Below are positions 35,272-46,199 of a stretch of DNA of 64,000 nt, piece by piece. How positions within the stretch are numbered: the stretch's first letter is position 1; the number at the start of each line of letters is the position of its first letter. A model generated the notes under the pieces. That model was not told where the DNA came from. It saw nothing but the letters and a program-made list of their open reading frames with translations, and did no database searches. A program made the position numbers and the translations under genes. Origin of the DNA: Botrytis cinerea B05.10 (taxonomy: Eukaryota > Ascomycota > Leotiomycetes > Helotiales > Sclerotiniaceae); assembly GCF_000143535.2 (NCBI RefSeq), contig NC_037315.1, positions 1,860,001 to 1,924,000 of the forward strand, read 5' to 3'.

Positions 35272-35791
35272 ATGTGGTATGATTGGGAATTGAAATCCCA
35301 CGCAATATTTATGGAAAATAAAGACTACATTAAGGAGCTCCCGGCGATACTCCAACAGGCATATATCAAAGTGTGTGGAGACATGCTAAATGCTACAAAA
35401 ACAATCTTAGAACTTCAAAATCACATTTCTGCCAACTCCAAAAGGCTATTGAGGACATTTTCAAAGAATTCCCATCGCCGGATGAAGTCTTGATCACCAA
35501 GACTAACCGTCTATTTTCAACAAGCTATCTCGATTGATCACAACGCGCAATACGTACGAGATAATCATAAACGAGAAGATGTATCATTTGCAGATGTTTA
35601 GAGTAAGAGAACTGCTTGCAACAAGTAATTACAACGAAATGCGTATGAGTCTAGAGACAGTAGCGAAGAGACTGGAGGGTACTCTGGACTTTACCCATGG
35701 AATAAAAGCAGAAGTTGAGTCCGCCCCAGTCGATACAGAGAAATTGCAAAGGAGTAGAGGAAAAAGCAAAATCACCGTGGGAAAATATTAA
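35272..35791 (+). pseudogene. Possible decayed gene, helical fragments
   Basis: Right after the C-depleted tract ends, composition becomes coding-like in three plus-strand pieces: 35272..35493 (with KDYIKELPAILQQAYIKVCGDM), a second frame near 35425-35535 (with AIEDIFKEFPSPDEVLITKTN) and 35534..35791 (with FRVRELLATSNYNEMRMSLETVAKRLEG). The pieces are in different frames and I could not join them with convincing splice sites. They may be a frameshifted gene remnant or a gene with unusual introns. No family recognised. Confidence 0.3.
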
Positions 35792-35928
35792 AGAGAGAAG
35801 AATAAAAGTAGGGAAATGGTGAGTGATTACTAAATCTCTCTTTAATTATCATTACTAGAGATCAATTGAAGAGAATAAACAGATGATGATGAAGAAATGA
35901 GGAGATGAGATATCTGAATGTTATATTG

Positions 35929-36077
35929 TATATTTTATATTGTATATTTTATATTTTATATTGTATATTTTATATTGTATATTTTATATTGTATATTTTA
36001 TATTGTATATTTTATATTGTATATTTTATATTGTATATTTTATATTGTATATTTTATATTGTACATTTTATATTGTA
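35929..36077 (+). repeat. 14-nt minisatellite (TATTTTATATTGTA)n
   Basis: About ten tandem 14-nt units with one shortened unit and one T-to-C change near the end. The strand reads open only because the unit lacks stop codons in one frame. Confidence 0.95.
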
Positions 36078-36189
36078 GTGTGTTAGGTGTTAAAATCTTT
36101 AAACACGGGAACAAGTGTTTATATTAAAAGTATTTGGATGATGTAGCATCTACGATGGTAGATTTTAAATGTCAAAGTTGTGTTCTGCC

Positions 36190-37185
36190 TAAAGAGCTAG
36201 TTATATACAAGAAATAGTAGTCCTTAAATAAGGACTACTATAAGAACTAGTCCCTTTCGCATTCGCTTAGGTAATGCAGTAGTCATTGAATTGAAGAAAT
36301 TCACCTATGTTCATACAAAAAGAGTGTACAGTAGCAGGACTATCGAATAAGCGTATAGTATCAATGGATTAGTGTATGAATCAGCATCAATATTGGTATA
36401 CATCCTAGATACTTTAGATAGGTACCTATCTACAAATTTGCAACCTTTATTCCATCATTCCTCTTCTCTTTCATCTCTACATCTTTTCTATGTCCACTTA
36501 TCTTTATACGCTTACTTTTCTAGAATTGGTTGTTACTATTCTTATATTTTTATACCTACGCATATAAGCTTGTATATCATACCTCATTACAATGGATTGG
36601 AATATTATGCTTACTATAAATGAGATGTTGTCTCTAGCTCTCTCTATGTATAGGGGGACGAATGCCTTAGAATCTTAAATTCATTTTTTGATAAGAGATT
36701 GTAACGATTGGTACATGCATGCATGTATATGTAAATACGCAGTATTTACTTGGATGTGATTTCGTGATCTTCGTAAAAGTAGTTAGCTGATGATAAGTAG
36801 TATCATCTGAATGACCGCTTTTCTAGTATGAAGAAAGTCAAGTTGATGAGAATTCTACGATAGTAGAAAAGACTTGTAGAGATCTTTCTTCTCCAAATTA
36901 GGGGACTTGGTTGAATTTCTTAGTGTTATATAGTAACAATGCTCAATGTTAATTAATGCATAGGCCGTACGTAGTATTGATAGAGAGAAAGAGGGGGGGA
37001 GGGGAGATACCTGTTGATTTGAGAATGATACTAATGACTTATTAGTACCTACAATGCAGTTCCTAATTATCAAGATGTACTCTATCTGAAGAGTTATTTA
37101 AGTATAGAATAAGTAGGTAGTCCTTAAATAGGCCTGTAGAGCTAGCTTCTTCGCGTACGCTGCGAGTGACTGAAGTCCATTAACT
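36190..37185 (+). repeat. Pair of diverged direct repeats, LTR-like, ~0.9 kb apart
   Basis: Segments at ~36190-36300 and ~37085-37185 align in the same orientation. Both have an AAGAGCTAG/AAGAGTTA word, then GTAGTCCTTAAATA, then a purine step, a second GAGCTAG/GAACTAG and a TCGC..CGCT block. The first copy carries a perfect inverted repeat (36215-36240, TAGTAGTCCTTA, AA, TAAGGACTACTA). The DNA between is AT-rich with no ORF. Two direct copies 0.9 kb apart beside a tRNA gene suggest the ends of a small decayed LTR element, but the similarity is low and could be two independent fragments. Confidence 0.45.
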
Positions 37186-37410
37186 CACCCTTTATTCACA
37201 CAACATCGATGTTAGATCGAATTATAGAGAAACGTACCATAAAAGCCATTTAATACTGATAGAAAAATGATATTTATGAGTAAACTAGTTAACTTACCAC
37301 AAAAATATGAGAACAGAGGCCAAAATGCAGTCAAAATAGTCATTCGGCCCAAAAAGGAGCAAAAGTTTGGTCAACCCACACCCTACACACTGCCACCGTG
37401 GCAAAAGCAA

Positions 37411-37518
37411 TGCGTTCGCCGGGAATCGAACCCGGGGCCCATCGAAGTTGTTTCGCGCTCTGTTGTGAATATTAGAGATTGATGGCAACGATGGATTTTA
37501 CCACTAAACCACAAACGC
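37411..37518 (-). tRNA. tRNA-Gly (anticodon GCC) with a ~37-nt intron
   Basis: The minus strand folds as a tRNA. The 5' acceptor GCGTTTG pairs with 3' CGAACGC (one G-T pair), with discriminator A at 37411. The D-arm is TGGTTTAGTGGTAA. Anticodon stem CATCG/CGATG encloses TTGCCAT with GCC at 37486..37484. The T-arm is CCGGG TTCGATT CCCGG. An intron of about 37 nt (37482..37446) lies one base 3' of the anticodon, the standard place. No 3' CCA is encoded, as expected in a nuclear gene. Confidence 0.92.
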
Positions 37519-38008
37519 TTGTAATCTATTGATGTTTGATGCCTGAGCGAAGAGCTAGTGAATATATATAGGAAGGAATGCATTCAGTTTTGTGAAAAAT
37601 TAGATGAAAAGTCTTCACTTGGTGGGGAATTGTGGGGGGGAGGGGTGGTGGATACGAGGAGTGGGCTTGGATAGGAGGCGGGCTCCGCTTTAGCGAGATA
37701 TGTTAGCGAATTGGAATGTCTGGGAGAATTTTTACTTTGAGTATCTTTGATGGATATAGAACTGTTGATTTACTATAAAAGTATAGAGTAAGTGAATAAT
37801 AGGTAGAAATTAATTTCGTTTTCGAGGATTCGATGGGTTTGTTTATAGGTGGGGTGATTGATGAGCTCGAGCTATACGACCCTGGTAATTGATTTCACTC
37901 ATGTAGAATTTAGGTAGAAGGATGAGAACGAGAGTGATTTTTTAAAAGCCCCAATTTCGTGGTTATGCTACTCGTAGCTCATTTCTTTGGCTACCTGAAG
38001 CTCCCTGA
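37519..38008. other. Intergenic region
   Basis: Space between the tRNA-Gly gene and the membrane-protein gene. A short G-rich patch lies at 37620-37680. The unresolved first exon of the next gene may lie here, for example the ATG at 37964. Confidence 0.4.
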
Positions 38009-39036
38009 TATAAGCCTAGCCAACGAGAGCCCAGACGCGTCTCGTCGGAGGGATCTGGCACAAACATTGTCTTTTGTGGGGTTGTTTTGTATCTACTCCA
38101 TACTCTTCGCCTCAACTTGGTAGACTTAGATCCATTTCACAACCCAGCACTCCTTATCGTTCTGGTATTTGCTTACACGAAGGGCTATCTGAGATTTCCC
38201 GAAAGCAGCCCGGCTGGGGAGAATCCAGAAGTGTCTGAGTTCAGGAAATCTCTACCGGCCATCGAAGCAGTAGTTGCAAGCTTAGCTCCCTACGTCAAAA
38301 GTTAGTCTTCTAAATTTTTAAAACTTATCAGCTTGCCTCGAAATTCGTCCCAAATCTGACTCTTTTAGTCGGCTCGTTGGTCGTTTTGCTTACGTATATT
38401 TCCATCCACTATGGGCTCGCAGTTCCTTTGCGGCCATGGCTCCATGTCTCTCTTCTTGCAGGTATAGCCGCCATTGGATATTTTGCACCAACTGCAAAGT
38501 TCTATGGTCCCTTTCGCTTCGGGTATTTACAATGCTCGGATCAGATCTCTCGATTTTATAAACTCCTCGACTGGTGGTGCTGTGTTGCACTCTTCCTATT
38601 TCCTTACCTGACATCTTTCCATCCGGATATTTTCTACTTAATGGTCCTGCCAATTCTTAGTCTCAGTCTCATGGCTATGTTAGTAGCTGCCCAGGCAAAG
38701 GTCCGCGAGTGCGATAACGCTCGAAAGCAAGATATATCTGCACGTGCTATTGCTGAAAAATACGCAAAAGCTGCGAGCGACGCGGTAGTGAGCATCGATA
38801 TAAATTTGAAAGTATCTCTAGATGAGTCTCTAGCAGTAGTGGCTGCGGCAGAGAGGGCACGAATATTCGCGGATCAAGCTATCACTTCTGCTACGTATGG
38901 GGAGATGGCGACAGCGATAGAAACCGCAGCTTCTGTAAGAACGGAGGCTTCCGCTGCTGAGCTTTCGGCAGAGAGAAGTCGAAGAGCCATGGATACATCC
39001 CGGGCAATCCTTCTCGGATGGCTACAAGGAAAGTAA
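38009..39036 (+). CDS. Multi-pass membrane protein with Ala-rich C-terminal helix, 5' end unresolved
   Basis: Two joined exons are clear: up to 38300, and 38369..39036, with a 68-nt intron (GTTAGT...TTTTAG). The first is open from 38009 but has no in-frame ATG, so an upstream exon is missing from this model (ATG 37964 with acceptor CCTAG at ~38018 is one option). About five hydrophobic segments follow: ALLIVLVFAY; GSLVVLLTYISIHYGLAV; WLHVSLLAGIAAIGYFA; WWCCVALFLFPYLTSF; and FYLMVLPILSLSLMAMLVAAQ. The last ~110 residues form a long Ala/Glu/Arg-rich helix (AEKYAKAASDAVV, VVAAAERARIFADQAITSA), likely a coiled coil. I recognise no family. Confidence 0.6.
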
Positions 39037-39682
39037 ATTTGGAAATCGGGAGGGGATTCTTTTGTACGTATACAGTTACGATTGGGAATAATACCGGATA
39101 GAGGTCAGGCAGTTATCGACATAGTGTCCGAGGCTAGTCGTATTGAATTGTAAATAACTTATATGGGTAGAATTTGTCTGAATCGTTTGAAACCGATATC
39201 ATCAGGTTTCATCAGATCAATCATGGTGCCGTGATTGATTGAATGATGATCTGATTTGTCGAGCACGTGATTCAATATCAATCCTCAAAAATTTTACCGA
39301 TACTTACCCGAAAGCTGTGCTGGTGGCTCACCTAGCTCCCTGGGTATCTTGGTCTTTGGCTCTAGTAAATGACAGAAAATCACTAAATTTCCATACTTAT
39401 CATAAAAGTTTTGATAATTATGTACTTCATTCAGATTGAATTTAGCTTATCTTTTTATATCGCCAAGCTACATGTGGATTCTCTAGACGGATATCGCTAG
39501 AAATTCTCTGTTTCGCCATTGTTGTCAAGAAGTCTGCAGCAACTTTCGGTTTGCTAGTAAAACCGATTGAAAGCATCAATGCCCGCAAAATTCGCTGTGC
39601 ATTTCGATGTACCTAGCACTTATCGCAAAAATCGATTATATGGGCGCAAATAGCGCAAAACGTGCTGTGGTTTCTCCTTCCT
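39037..39682. other. Intergenic region
   Basis: No supportable gene. There is a small inverted repeat near 39218-39240 (TCAATCA...TGATTGA). Short frames at 39239-39439 and 39607-39837 carry no domain. Confidence 0.4.
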
Positions 39683-42340
39683 TCAGAAGCATAATTTCAA
39701 CCACATTCTTGGATGTTTTTCGAAAGATCCAATTTCCAGGAGTGAGCCGTGCACCGAGTCAGATCTATCGCCTTCCACATAGTCTTCAGCTCTGGTCTGT
39801 CCCGTCTCAACCGTTCTATATCCGGTCTTGGAATTAGTCGATTTCTTGTTCGCCAGAATCTTCATGACTAGCTCAATTTCTTGATCATCAGAAGATGAAG
39901 CTCTTTTCAAGACACTTTGCAGAGCTGGGTCGTGTTCGTCAAACGTAGCTCCTGCGTTCAGTAGGCATTTCACAATATACCCATCCCCGGCTATTGCAGC
40001 AGCGCGTAAAGCAGATCCACATATGCCTTTCTGTATTGTAACTGATGGCTGAGTCCGTAGCACTTCACTCAAACGCTCGCTTATGAGCTGCTTATCCATT
40101 CTGACAAAATCAGCACCATTCCACTCATATGGCTTGAGACCCGCCTTTTCAAAAGGCAATAATATAATATCGTGGCCTATTCCATTGTTAGGAGTTACGC
40201 AAACAACATCAGCTGGTCCCTCTTCAGGATCATTGGGCCTTGCACCACGCTCTAATAATAATTCGACAATTTTCTCATGTCCTTCAAAAGAGGCTGCCTG
40301 CAAAGCCGTATGAAATAATCCACCTTCAGCATTCATCTTAGCGCCTTTATCTAGCAACTTGCGAACAAACTCCAAGCTTCTTTCAGAGGCTGCTTCTTGG
40401 AGAAGACTCCCGTACATGCCTTCGTTGTTGTTTACGTCGATACGGCCATCTTGTAGAATCAAGTCGAAGATGGAAGTCCGATCAAAAAATATAGCCGCCC
40501 CTAGGGCGCTGCCTGGCGAGCCGCCATAGAGTTTAGGATCAGCCCCTTTCTTCAGCAAAATCTTTACTACCGGTTCATGCCCATTTAGTGATGCAGCACG
40601 CAAAGCCGTTCCGTACCACCCACCCTCAGTGTCTATATTTGCGCCAAGATCAAACAGTTGCTCAACTGTTTCACTCCTTCCATGTGCTGCCGCTATTTGG
40701 AGTACCTGGCGGCAATCGTCCGCGGTCATGTCATTAACATCTGTTTCATCATTTTTGACACCAAATTCCTCTATAACATCTGTGAAACATAGCATGCAAG
40801 CCACATTCAGAGCTTTAATGTGACAGATTGGCCAAGACATGCTCTCGCTAATTTCAGCTGCAGCCCTTTCCCGGGCTAAAAGCAGTTGTACAACCTCAAC
40901 CTCGCCTGAAGTTGTAGCCTCTATCGTAACTGTATCATCTTTTCCAGACATGAAATTGGCGCCGGCATCAAGGAGGATCTCGGCAGTAGACGCGAAACCT
41001 TTTCTACAGGCGGCTGCCAGGGGTCTTTTATTATAACCCCCTTCTATTTCAACGTTTCCTCCCTGGGCGATGAGTGACTTTACTTGACGAGATAAGCCAC
41101 ATATTGAGGCATAGTGGCGGCGCTATATCGTCTATTAATGCATCGTATTGTGGCTTTTCATGGTCTGGGTTACACAACCTGATCCAGGTGAGAAGCTTAG
41201 TACTGGATGCAAAAAGCTGGTCAATTTGTTTTTCCAGTGTGAAATCAAATTGAACAGCTAAAACTGCTATTCTGGCATGCATTGACCAGTACTGCGCCGA
41301 ATACGTCGCTAAAGGATGATCTTTCGAAGTCTTCTCAGTGACACTGATGCCATCGAATTGGACCATATATAACAGACACGCTCGGGCTAAGTAGGAGTTT
41401 GTGAGCTCATCTTGAATACTGAAAAATGACACTTTGTTATCATTGATACCTATGGATCTGAGGTATTCTTTGACCGAGAAAGAGATAGTTTTATCTCGTC
41501 GTTTTCGGTTACTCCGTCCGTGATTCTCAAATTCTCTCCTGTAGTTACAATTGTGTTGGTCATTCCAGGGCATAAGTTCAGGATGTCGGAGGGGCTTATA
41601 AATCCCTTAGAGGTAGTGAGGCTCAATTTAACAATGTTTTCGTCAATGTACATTGCCTCTATTACTTCTCGGACAGTCAACGGCCGACCAGAGAAACAGA
41701 GCCACCGCAATAATGTCAGAGTTTTCTGGTGATTCAAAGGCACCACCGATTGAAGAATGCGCTCGTACGTTTCATCTAGAGTATCAGGTAGGGTGTTCAA
41801 TAGTCTACGAAGCTTTTCGCCGTTTTCGTCTTTATCACAGAATTCCCGTAGTACGATTAGTTGGCATTCAACCCATCAAAACCTGTGGGAGCAAGTCAGA
41901 AGATAATTATTCTCAAAATCATTCGAATTCTTATTTTAGTAAAGGTACACTTACATCACATCGGCCCTCTCAAGTAACTTCTCCTCAATCATCATTTGAG
42001 TTTTTTTTTGTCTCCAGACCATCTTTCATAGTACTGATCATACTGTAATCGATATCGGATGTACTGTCTGATGTCGTTGATCACCCCAGCCCCTTCAAGG
42101 CGAACAATTCTTTTGTCGGTTTTAAGGTTATTTGTCGTCCTTTCGATGTGCGTTTTTCTTCTACTAGTCAAGAGAAGGCGCAAGTTATTCTGACAAGCAG
42201 CAATTTGCTGTACTGCTTTCATGACCTTCTCTTCCTCTTCGCACTCATCCAGTGCATCAATGATAATGAAATTCTCATTGAATTCTTTCAGCAAGGCATC
42301 TAGACATTTCAAGAGATCACTGTCACTAGGTTGCATTTAT
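39683..42340 (-). pseudogene. NACHT-ankyrin (NLR-like) pseudogene
   Basis: Reading the minus strand from 42336 gives a NACHT core with the Walker B stretch FIIIDALDECEEEEKV and LRLLLTSRRKTHIE. After a probable intron (GTAAGT...CCACAG) comes the conserved ADVMF-WVECQL block, where the usual Arg codon is TGA (CGA to TGA). Then follow TLPDTLDETYERILQSV and LRWLCFSGRPLTVREVIEAMY. Near 41482 the canonical HFSVKEYL motif is split by a one-base deletion; near 41115 the link IAPPL to YASICGLSRQVKSLIAQGGN is split by a second frameshift. Ankyrin repeats then run to 39683 (GGWYGTALRAASLNGHEPVVKILLKKGAD and others, about eight). The P-loop part upstream of 42336 is missing. Intact relatives act in fungal non-self recognition; this copy cannot make a full protein. 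Confidence 0.85.
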
Positions 42341-43335
42341 GTTTACCACCAAGTGCCAGGTGAGTTTGATTTTCGGGCTACGAGAAAGCAAAAGTTTAAG
42401 CCCGCTAAGGCTCGCCCTCTCAGCTCCTATAGCTACGCAGGTTTTCCTTTGCTTCCATTCTCCTTTCTTCTACTGATGATGATTCCCACCACACAATTGA
42501 CAAGAAGGATCAGAGTGGCCTCCACAGCTTCGAGTACACTCGAGGTAATATCTCTGCATTTGGCTAGAGAAAAACGGTGGTGACATCAGAGAGGGCATGT
42601 AATAGCAAACTTACCACCTTGCCGTCGCGAGTAAAATATTGGCAGGCGTGTTTTTACATAAATGTATCAAAAGAATCATTAGAACAAATGGAAAAGACAT
42701 TAGCATTGACTGGAGACAAAACCTGATAACAAAAAGTGCGGTAGAGTTTTGAGATGAAGAGTAGAAAGTTGCAGTGTAATGGAAGATTGAAAGGCTGACC
42801 ATGTAGGTTGGACATTTGCTAATTATGCCTGGTAATTCAGGAGTGAAGTTTTTTTGGACGTGATGACATTCTCGAGAGCTTTTTGCCTTCGTGAATTGAC
42901 ATCTACAGCAAGTCAATCATTCAATAATAATGGTTATTGAATAGCAAATCGTTGATTTGTCCATCTCCTTTCCTAAAAAAAAATAAACTTCATTCATAGT
43001 GTCAAGACCTCCAAAATCTATCCAATCAAAATCCACCTATTTCAGTACAAAGTCTGTCTGGCCAATAAACGCTCACGTAATTGTAAGCAATGGTCATCAA
43101 TTGATGACCATCACTGCTTCTAGTATCAATAACCAACTTCATAGTACGGGAGTGAAAGTATATAAAGGACTTGCATTACCTCAATATCAATATCAATTCA
43201 TTACTTTACATTTAAGCTACATCCTTTCGTCAAGAAATACTTTCAAGAAACAACTCGAAAATCAACCACTTCAACGATCTCGAAATCAACAATTTTGAAC
43301 TTTCAAAACTTCGACAAACAATATCAAAAAGTAAA
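42341..43335. other. Intergenic/promoter region
   Basis: No gene supported. The first part may hold unreadable remains of the NACHT gene's 5' end. The last 350 bases are the likely promoter and leader of the Cys-rich gene and contain a perfect palindrome (separate entry). Confidence 0.5.
43090..43111. promoter_or_regulatory. Perfect 22-nt palindrome upstream of the Cys-rich gene
   Basis: The half-site ATGGTCATCAA is followed at once by its exact reverse complement. It lies 225 bases upstream of the start codon at 43336. A dyad this long with no spacer is compatible with binding of a dimeric regulator, but no factor is implied by the sequence alone. Confidence 0.4.
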
Positions 43336-43952
43336 ATGGCTCCATCAACATGTTGCAAGAAGGGCGAGAATGCCAGCAGTGGTTGTGTTTGTGGTATGTT
43401 TCTATCTGTCTTTGTTCTTCCCGCATCTCCTCCGTCCACCTCTTCCACATCTTGTAGATCACGATGTTCATCCCCACAACATACAATCTCACAACATATC
43501 CCCCGAAACAATATATAAAATGAATGTAGCTAACCTTTCCCCCAGCAACTCAAGCAAAATGCTCCTGTGGCGAGAAGAAAGCTCTCGAGTGCACATGCGC
43601 TAAATCCGAGAGTGAAAACAAGGTCGAGGGTGCTAGATGTTCTTGCCGTATGTATTTTTCTATCTTCTAAACATCTCTCAACACATCAACTAACAATCCC
43701 CCAGGTGCCCGTGCAGCCGGAGCTTGTACCTGCGAGCGTTCAGCCGAGGAAAACAAGGTTCCTTCTGGAGACCTCTGTTCATGTGGTTCCAGACCCGCTG
43801 GTATGTTTCTCCCTCATCTTTCCTCTTCCTAAGCGAAAGACGGAATGATTCATGGAATGGCTTACTGATGAAAAATAGATGCATGCACCTGTGAGAAGGC
43901 TACAGATGGTGGATTGCTTCCTACCGAGACGGATTTCACCACTAAGGCTTAG
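43336..43952 (+). CDS. Small Cys-rich, putative metal-binding protein (DUF7871-type)
   Basis: Four exons (43336..43393, 43546..43647, 43705..43800, 43879..43952) encode 109 residues. The introns (152, 57 and 78 nt) all start GTATGT and end AG, and every joint keeps frame. The protein is built of repeated Cys pairs: CCKKG...GCVC, AKCSCGEKKALECTC, GARCSCRARAAGACTC, GDLCSCGSRPADACTC, ending ETDFTTKA. This Cys-X-Cys spacing and the MAPSTCCKK start match a small protein family conserved in filamentous ascomycetes; the many CxC motifs suggest binding of Cu or Zn or another thiol-reactive ion, which is inference. No signal peptide. The exons each begin and end near a Cys module, so the introns separate repeat units. 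Confidence 0.88.
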
Positions 43953-46199
43953 GACTTAGATGGAGATGGGGTTCTGGATGGACAGTGAACTCGGAGTGGC
44001 GTTTGTGGTTTGAGGGAATAAGTTGCATTGGGTTGGCGTTTGGTAGTGTGGTATAGGGGAAGTGGATTGGGGATTATGGACTGGACTGGGCACCGGGTTT
44101 GGGGGTTCGGCATATGTATTGATGCATACATGAATAATCAAAAAATCTTGAGTGTTATCAAAGAATGGAGTCGAACGTGGAGTGTGAAATGAGTGAAGCG
44201 ATTATGAACCATAGAGTGAAAGGTTGGCCGTTCCTCAGACTAAACGGAATTTGATGTGAGGTCTGGAAATGGAAATAGTATTGTGAAGCTGCGAAGAAGG
44301 GAGATCATGAATGGAGAGGAAAATTGAGGCGGGTATAATTGGGGGAATCGAGGGGCAAGGGGTGAGGAAGCATGTTCATGATGTTGGTCATAGATTTCGC
44401 AGACAGTTAGTAAATGATTTTGAAGCCAGAGAAATTGTGTGGTGAAATGGACAGATCTGTTAGAAATCCTGTTGCATAGATTCTATTGAGGCGTGTGAAG
44501 GGAGGTTGATGGATTCATGCACCATTGAAAGAAGTCAGAATATAGAGGCCCCGATCTTGCAAGCGGGCAAAAATTCGGCCTCTCAATGTATATGTACTTC
44601 CCCATGTATTCCATTCATGTCAGCACATGGAATATTCTATTGATCAAACATATGACTCAGTATGATGTGTTCAAGATCTCGAACGACTGAGGGATTTTCG
44701 GCTGTCAAATGGATTTCCCCGCAAACCCCGATTATAGTACAGTGTTCGAATGAGAAAACGGTGAGACGATACGTAGGGTCAAACCAAACGGCCCTGCTTT
44801 TTACTCCTCCAAACTTCAACAAAATGATGTTATTCGCAACCCCACCTCCAACCCCATAAGCCAGGGGCTCAACACCCGGCTTTTGCTCGGCTATTGATGG
44901 GACCATCGTCCCAAGAAACCGATTATATGGTACGATACTCATTCATGGGGCAAGCACTGCATTCGAACTGATCGACGGCCTGAAACCTCATGCCAGCAAT
45001 GCAGTACAGCGCAAATCATCTGAAATTCCTTGATTTTCTTCTTGTCGTTTGCACGCCTTGTTTATGTACAGAGTAAGGTGCAGTTCGTTCGTTCTCCATA
45101 ACTCGGAAGTTTCAGAGGGGAGTCATACAGCTTCGATGCAGCCAAACAGCACTCGACGCATAAGTGTCAGGTTCACTCCACTTACTGAGGATTGAGATGT
45201 TGGGTCCACTGATAGTCTTTCGGGCAGCCTTATGACTGACGATATGGTGCTTGGCTCCGATCGAAATCCGGTCACGTTTTCCAAGAAGCAAATATCGGAA
45301 TCGTGTCTCACGTGTTATTCTGGATATTTATGGGGATGCAAGTTGTCCGAATTCGAGTCATGTCCGCACTACGTCCTTGTTGCTGGACACACTTCTGGTT
45401 GTGATGTAAGACCGCATAGCTGTCAATACCGAGGTACTTTGATGCCGAAAAGCATACCTAATTCTTTCATGCTGGGTGGCTGGATGCTCGAGTAATTGTG
45501 AAGAAGAGGCTGTTCGATAAAGGGCTGTTATACGCTTGTAAATTTACCTGGAAGCTAGTATTCGACTCGATCTCCGTTGCATCACGCGTCACTCACAAGC
45601 TCGTACCCAACACGAAAAGAGGGGTTATATATGTTGAGTTTACTCGTGTGTAAGTATCGTACAGTATGTAAGGTACTCCAGATCTTATCTCCGATGCGTT
45701 GACAGATGCCTCGAGAGCTGAAGCGAGGTAAGGTAAGGAGCGAACTCTCTGGTGGACAATTTAGATCACGTTTTCTACGAAAGTAATGGATATAACACCC
45801 ATTTGATTGAGACTCAACTTAAAGAAGAAGCCTTCAACACTTCACAATCGGAAGACGCGTTGGAGGGGTTTTTCACGTATCATCGTATTATCAAAATAAG
45901 GCATAGTTATTAATGATCCACATGAAAAGTGGTTGGTTACTTATAGCTGGTCCAAGCTCAAGATACGCCCACTGGTGGTCCCTTCACCGCCAGCAAGCTG
46001 TGTGTTATGCAGTTTGCATCTGACTCTAAACTTGCATCGAATCGTATCGAACCATTTGATCTCTCTCGTTCCATCATACCCACATCAAACATAACCATTT
46101 ATATCTCCTCCCGCCTTTTCATCTAATCTGCAGTACATATCTATCATTCATATTTGTGTATTCGTTGCTACCCCTCATTTCGATATCTATCTATTCATC
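43953..46199. other. Intergenic region
   Basis: About 2.2 kb. Two open frames, 44637..44942 minus (101 residues) and 45232..45495 plus (87 residues), have no domain I recognise and no splicing context, so I do not call them genes. The last 150 bases are pyrimidine-rich and are probably the leader of the DUF1772 gene. Confidence 0.45.

Larger units (their letters stand above)
35792..37410. other. Repeat-rich AT region
   Basis: No gene supported. It contains a 14-nt minisatellite at 35.93-36.08 kb, two related segments at 36.19-36.30 and 37.09-37.18 kb (see the repeat entry), and AT-rich DNA between them. Confidence 0.55.

Noticed and set aside
34553..35305. Long minus-strand frames rich in Pro/Ser/Ile/Asn
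   Set aside because: They follow from the lack of C on the plus strand; low-complexity products with no domain.
35918..36127. Open frame of YCIFYIVYF-type repeats
   Set aside because: It is the translation of a 14-nt minisatellite.
44637..44942. Minus-strand frame of 101 residues
   Set aside because: No domain, no splice context and no support from neighbours; could be real but is not supportable.
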